Below, piece by piece: positions 5,491 to 8,592 of a stretch of 8,592 nucleotides of DNA; within the stretch, counting starts at the first letter, position 1; each line of letters begins with the position of its first letter. The notes under the pieces were generated by a model, which had not been told where the DNA came from, searched no databases, and saw only the letters and a program-made list of their open reading frames with translations. Origin of the DNA: Clostridiales bacterium (GTDB lineage Bacteria; Bacillota; Clostridia; Oscillospirales; CAG-272). The DNA is taken from the NCBI GenBank assembly GCA_018370615.1, contig JAGZAC010000055.1, positions 1 through 8,592 on the forward strand, read 5' to 3'. The translations under genes and the position numbers were made by a program.

Positions 5491-6855
5491 ATGAACACAA
5501 ATCCTTATTCGGTCATCACACCGTATATTACAGAGCTATCCGATAAAAGCTGTGCCGCCAATGGAATCAAACCGGAAATGTACACAGAGTACAACGTAAA
5601 ACGCGGACTCAGAGACCTACAGGGAAAAGGTGTGCTCACTGGACTGACAGAAATATCGGAAGTAGTTTCCAGCAAAATGATCGACGGAGAAAGTGTTTCC
5701 GTTCCCGGCGAGCTTTACTATAGGGGAATCAATATCAAAGATTTTGTTGCAGGCTTTCAAAAAGAAAACCGCTTTGGGTTTGAAGAATGTGTATACCTGC
5801 TTTTGTTCGGCTCTCTTCCCACAAAGGAGGAGCTGGAGAAATTCAGCGCTCTGTTGGCGTCATACCGCAGCCTGCCTACCACCTTTGTACGGGATATTAT
5901 CTTAAAAGCGCCCAGCCGGGACATGATGAACACCCTGGCCCGCAGCGTATTGACTCTGTATGCCTATGACGACAATGCGGACGATATTTCCATGCCCAAT
6001 GTGCTGCGCCAGTGCCTGCAGCTGATTGCGCTCTTCCCTCTTCTGTCCGTGTATGGATACCAATCCTACTCCCACTATCACGATAAGCGGAGCTTGTTTA
6101 TTCATGCCCCCAAGGAGGAATTGTCCTCTGCAGAAAACCTTTTGCACATTCTGCGGCCGGATGGAAACTTTACGGAAATAGAGGCCCGCACGCTGGACCT
6201 GGCCATGGTCCTTCACGCAGAGCATGGAGGCGGCAACAACTCTACCTTTACCACCCACGTGGTCACCTCCTCCGGGACAGACACATACTCCACCATAGCG
6301 GCATCCCTTGGATCTCTGAAAGGGCCCCGGCACGGTGGGGCCAATATCAAAGTGGTACATATGTTCGACGATATGAAAAAGAATATCCCCGACAGAAGCG
6401 ATGCTTCCATCCGGGATTATTTGTACAAGGTTCTGCGCAAGGAAGCCTTTGATAAAAGCGGCCTGATTTACGGTATCGGACACGCAGTATATTCCCTGTC
6501 CGACCCGAGAGCCGACATTTTGAAGGCCTTTGCAAAAAAACTTTCCTTTGAAAAAGGAATGGAAGAGGATTACGACCTGTATAAGCGCACAGCCATCAAT
6601 GCATCGGAACTGATTGCGGAAACCAGAAAAATCTATAAGGGCGTCAGCCCCAACGTAGACTTTTACAGCGGCATGATATACCGGATGCTGGGGCTGCCGG
6701 AAGAGCTGTATACACCCATCTTCGCCGTGTCCCGTATTGCCGGCTGGAGCGCCCACCGAATGGAGGAATTACAGAACGCCGGCAAAATTATCCGTCCCGC
6801 ATACAAATGCGTGCGGGCTCGTCAGCCCTATATTCCAATGGAAGAACGTAAATAA
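5491..6855 (+). CDS. gltA: Citrate synthase
   Basis: This enzyme condenses acetyl-CoA with oxaloacetate to make citrate in the cytoplasm; in fermentative clostridia it mainly feeds the oxidative branch to 2-oxoglutarate and glutamate. The 454-residue protein shows the substrate and catalytic histidine motif LHAEHGGGNNS (H242 and H245), GPRHGGAN (H281), GIGHAVYSLSDPR (H331) and NVDFYSG (D390, the catalytic aspartate), in order and with normal spacing. The N-terminal stretch with NVKRGLRDLQGKGVLTGLT and PGELYYRGI is typical of the clostridial group. ATG at 5491 has an AAAGGA site at 5474-5479. The TIM-barrel gene starts 11 bp after its stop, so the two are probably one transcript. A 2-methylcitrate synthase role cannot be excluded from sequence, but no propionate genes are nearby. 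Confidence 0.95.
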   Translation: MNTNPYSVITPYITELSDKSCAANGIKPEMYTEYNVKRGLRDLQGKGVLTGLTEISEVVSSKMIDGESVSVPGELYYRGINIKDFVAGFQKENRFGFEECVYLLLFGSLPTKEELEKFSALLASYRSLPTTFVRDIILKAPSRDMMNTLARSVLTLYAYDDNADDISMPNVLRQCLQLIALFPLLSVYGYQSYSHYHDKRSLFIHAPKEELSSAENLLHILRPDGNFTEIEARTLDLAMVLHAEHGGGNNSTFTTHVVTSSGTDTYSTIAASLGSLKGPRHGGANIKVVHMFDDMKKNIPDRSDASIRDYLYKVLRKEAFDKSGLIYGIGHAVYSLSDPRADILKAFAKKLSFEKGMEEDYDLYKRTAINASELIAETRKIYKGVSPNVDFYSGMIYRMLGLPEELYTPIFAVSRIAGWSAHRMEELQNAGKIIRPAYKCVRARQPYIPMEERK

Positions 6856-6866
6856 GGAGACTGCAA

Positions 6867-7760
6867 ATGAATCAAAATCCCTTTCCCAGAACCCAGGTAG
6901 GCGGTATATCCGTCTCCCGGTTTATTATCGGTTCCAACTGGATGGCCGGATTCAGCCACCGCAGCGACGCTGCAGATAAGATGATTATGGAACGGCACTG
7001 TGCACCGGAAACCATGTACCCCATGTTTGACACATTTATGGAGCACGGAATTGACACTGTAATGGCTCCGTTCGGCACACAGCCCCACATATATAAATCT
7101 GTTATGGACACCAGTGAACGCTGGGGCAAAGAAATGATTATGGTAGATACCCCCGTTATCAACGTAGACGATACGGCCCAGGGGCGGCGGGAAGCAGAAC
7201 AGACCGTCCGCGATTGCGCCAGACGCGGTGCAAAGATCTGCCTGATTCATCACTTTTCCGCAGAGCAGCTGGTAAATAAAAACAAACGGTGCCTGCATCG
7301 CCTGGATGATTATACCAAAATGATCCGTGATGCGGGTATGATTCCCGGCTTGTCCGCGCATATGCCGGAACTGGTGGTTTACAGTGATGAAAACGGCTAT
7401 GACGTAGAAACCTACATCCAAATTTACAACTGTATGGGATTTCTCATGCAGGTGGAGGTCGAATCCGTCAACACTATTATACGAAATGCAAAAAAACCGG
7501 TAATGGTCATCAAGCCCATGGCCGCCGGGCGAACAACGCCCTTTGTGGGACTGAATTTTGTGTGGGCCACCATCCGCGACTGCGACATGGTCACCATAGG
7601 CTGCTTCAATGAGCGGGAAGCGGCAGAGGATATTGAAATTTCCAAAGCGGCATTGGAACGCCGCGGTGCAAACCTTGCGAAACGAAACAGTCCTGCAAAA
7701 AATCAGGCTGTTTTAGCCGGAACCGATCAGCAATCGTCGAATCCTGCAGAGGAGGAATAG
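6867..7760 (+). CDS. TIM-barrel protein resembling aldo/keto reductases, function unknown
   Basis: The 297-residue protein has a predicted alternating beta/alpha pattern and an opening VGGISVSRFIIGSNWMAG (residues 11-28) like the first strand of aldo/keto reductase folds. It has a GFSHRS element (28-33) that I recall from a conserved family of unknown function, a late strand with VIKPMAAGR (214-222), and a final IGCFNEREAAEDIEIS element (244-259) similar to the nucleotide-side end of aldo/keto reductases. A standard Asp/Tyr/Lys/His catalytic tetrad is not evident, so reductase activity should not be assumed. The last 27 residues are polar and probably disordered. ATG at 6867 has GGAG 7 nt upstream and lies 11 bp after citrate synthase, which suggests coupled expression. 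Whether it acts on a citrate-related compound is only a guess. Confidence 0.8.
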   Translation: MNQNPFPRTQVGGISVSRFIIGSNWMAGFSHRSDAADKMIMERHCAPETMYPMFDTFMEHGIDTVMAPFGTQPHIYKSVMDTSERWGKEMIMVDTPVINVDDTAQGRREAEQTVRDCARRGAKICLIHHFSAEQLVNKNKRCLHRLDDYTKMIRDAGMIPGLSAHMPELVVYSDENGYDVETYIQIYNCMGFLMQVEVESVNTIIRNAKKPVMVIKPMAAGRTTPFVGLNFVWATIRDCDMVTIGCFNEREAAEDIEISKAALERRGANLAKRNSPAKNQAVLAGTDQQSSNPAEEE

Positions 7761-7805
7761 CAGCCTTCGTTTTCCAGCATACTATATACTATTGACACAA
7801 AACTT

Positions 7806-7833
7806 GCCGGGAAGATTCCATCTTCGTCCCGGC
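7806..7833. promoter_or_regulatory. Strong hairpin in the leader of the cysteine-rich gene
   Basis: GCCGGG (7806-7811) pairs with CCCGGC (7828-7833), and AAGAT (7812-7816) pairs with ATCTT (7820-7824), with a TCC loop and a 3-nt bulge. It has no T-run, so it is not a standard terminator. It ends 3 nt before the GGAGG ribosome site (7837-7841) of the next gene and could affect its translation or act as an RNA-stability or processing element between the two genes. Confidence 0.5.
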
Positions 7834-7846
7834 GCTGGAGGCAATT

Positions 7847-8491
7847 ATGGTATTAAAACAAAAGGGGACTACGGTATCCTATCGCTGCCCCAAATGCGGG
7901 ACGTGGGTAACAAGCCTGGTCGGCGTGTTTTCCCTGACGGCCGATATGCTGCGGCTGAAATGCCCCTGCGAGGGAAGCGAAATGACGCTGCTTTACGGAA
8001 AAGACAAAAAAGTCCGCTTGACAATTCCCTGCTTTCTCTGCCCACAGCCCCACAGCTTTACAGTATCCTCGCAGCTTTTCTTCGATAAAGATTTATTTGC
8101 ACTTCCCTGCGCTTACTCCGGAATAGATATCTGCTTTCTTGGGAAGGAAAAGGCAGTAGCTGAAGCGACGAAGCAAGCGGACAATGAACTGCGGGAGCTG
8201 CTGGGAGATGCAGGATATGAGAGCTTTGACGCTGTCAGAAAAAAGTTGGATACAGAAGTTTTTTCCGATCTTCAAATTTTAGACATTATCAATTATGTCG
8301 TGCGGGATTTACATGAGGCCGGGGAAATTTCCTGCAAATGTGCTGACGGCAGCAACGACTATACCGTGGAAGTCACCAGCGACGGCGTACGGGTACAGTG
8401 CAAAAGCTGCGGTGCCAGCGCGATTATTCCTGTAACAAGCACGCTGTCTGCAAACGCCTTCCTTCACTGTGAGCACTTGGATTTGATGTAG
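7847..8491 (+). CDS. Cysteine-rich, probably zinc-binding protein of unknown function
   Basis: I do not recognise a characterised homologue. The 214-residue protein has 13 cysteines, mostly in pairs: CPKC (14-17), CPC (39-41), CFLC (62-65), CKC (163-165) and CKSC (185-188). The first pair follows YR and precedes GTW, as in zinc ribbons, and the last lies in VQCKSCGASAIIP, another ribbon-like knuckle. This suggests two or three zinc-binding modules. Between them, residues about 101-160 are charged and probably helical (EKAVAEATKQADNELRELLG and on). No signal peptide or membrane helix is seen, so it is probably cytoplasmic. ATG at 7847 has a good GGAGG 5 nt upstream. It lies 86 bp after the TIM-barrel gene and before a YfcE-like gene, from which a terminator separates it. 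Nucleic-acid binding is possible but unproven. Confidence 0.82.
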   Translation: MVLKQKGTTVSYRCPKCGTWVTSLVGVFSLTADMLRLKCPCEGSEMTLLYGKDKKVRLTIPCFLCPQPHSFTVSSQLFFDKDLFALPCAYSGIDICFLGKEKAVAEATKQADNELRELLGDAGYESFDAVRKKLDTEVFSDLQILDIINYVVRDLHEAGEISCKCADGSNDYTVEVTSDGVRVQCKSCGASAIIPVTSTLSANAFLHCEHLDLM

Positions 8492-8500
8492 GAAAAACGC

Positions 8501-8540
8501 ATCCTTCCGGACAGCTATCCGGAAGGATTTTGCTTGTTTT
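8501..8540 (+). terminator. Rho-independent terminator after the cysteine-rich gene
   Basis: An 11-bp perfect stem ATCCTTCCGGA (8501-8511) with TCCGGAAGGAT (8518-8528) and a 6-nt loop is followed by an interrupted T-run (TTTTGCTTGTTTT). It starts 9 nt after the stop codon and separates this gene from the phosphoesterase gene. Confidence 0.88.
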
Positions 8541-8559
8541 ATGATAGAAAGGGTTCCAT

Positions 8560-8592
8560 ATGAAAATAATGATCGCATCGGACATCCACGGC
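8560..8592 (+). CDS. YfcE-like metallophosphoesterase, first 11 codons only
   Basis: The visible residues MKIMIASDIHG match the start of the YfcE/MJ0936 family of calcineurin-like phosphodiesterases. The D-x-H pair (D8, H10) provides the first metal ligands of the two-metal centre that cleaves phosphodiesters. A ribosome site AGAAAGGG (8546-8553) precedes the ATG with good spacing. The rest lies beyond the right edge, so subfamily and completeness cannot be judged. The terminator just upstream suggests its own promoter or readthrough transcription. Confidence 0.75.
   Translation, partial: MKIMIASDIHG

Noticed and set aside
5902..6756. Long minus-strand open frame opposite citrate synthase
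   Set aside because: It is antisense to a firm gene, has no recognisable domain and reflects codon composition of the real gene.
7792..7820. TTGACA as the -35 of a promoter for the cysteine-rich gene
   Set aside because: The -35 is perfect, but the hexamer 17 bp downstream (ATTCCA) is a poor -10 and lies inside the hairpin, so a promoter was not called.
7806..7833. Leader hairpin as a terminator of the citrate synthase operon
   Set aside because: No T-run follows either arm in the plus direction.

Overview
The window reads as chromosomal DNA of a low-to-moderate GC anaerobic Firmicute, most likely a gut-type clostridium close to Oscillospirales. This rests on strong purine-rich Shine-Dalgarno sites, a YabE-like G5/3D wall protein, a clostridial-type citrate synthase, and a hairpin-rich intergenic repeat of the kind common in Oscillospirales-like genomes. 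The taxonomic call is an inference from gene content and style; no rRNA or other marker gene is present.

Layout, left to right. (1) The 3' part of gpsA (+, 2-544) runs in from the left edge. (2) A gene-free stretch of about 500 bp (545-1043) holds a tandem array of compound palindromic repeats (about 560-942), followed by a two-way terminator (994-1023). (3) Two genes on the minus strand form an operon: a membrane-anchored DUF348/G5/3D protein (2211-3512, start uncertain) and, 18 bp downstream, a cytoplasmic beta-lactamase-family serine hydrolase (1044-2192). A good sigma-A-type promoter lies at 3715-3743, far upstream of the first plausible start codon. (4) A cluster of three adjacent hairpins (3769-3856) lies before a NagD-like HAD phosphatase (+, 3896-4702). 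(5) Converging on it with a 3-bp gap is a divergent Fe/Mn superoxide dismutase-like gene (-, 4706-5308). It keeps all four metal ligands but has lost the gateway His/Tyr pair. (6) An AT-rich divergent promoter region (5309-5490) contains a small dyad. (7) Citrate synthase (+, 5491-6855) and, 11 bp downstream, a TIM-barrel protein resembling aldo/keto reductases (6867-7760) form a likely operon. (8) A cysteine-rich, probably zinc-binding protein (7847-8491) follows, with a strong hairpin in its leader and a clear intrinsic terminator after it. (9) The first 11 codons of a YfcE-like metallophosphoesterase (8560-8592) run off the right edge.

How the parts relate. Most of the window is ordinary housekeeping: phospholipid precursor supply (GpsA), wall remodelling (G5/3D protein), phosphate-ester turnover (HAD and YfcE-like proteins), carbon entry to 2-oxoglutarate (citrate synthase) and possible oxidative-stress or metal functions (SOD-like protein). 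I see no defence system, CRISPR array, transposase, phage gene or other clear novel multi-gene system. The items most worth a second look are the structured repeat array with changed but still paired stems, the active-site changes in the SOD-like protein, the citrate synthase/TIM-barrel pairing, and the unassigned structured leader regions.
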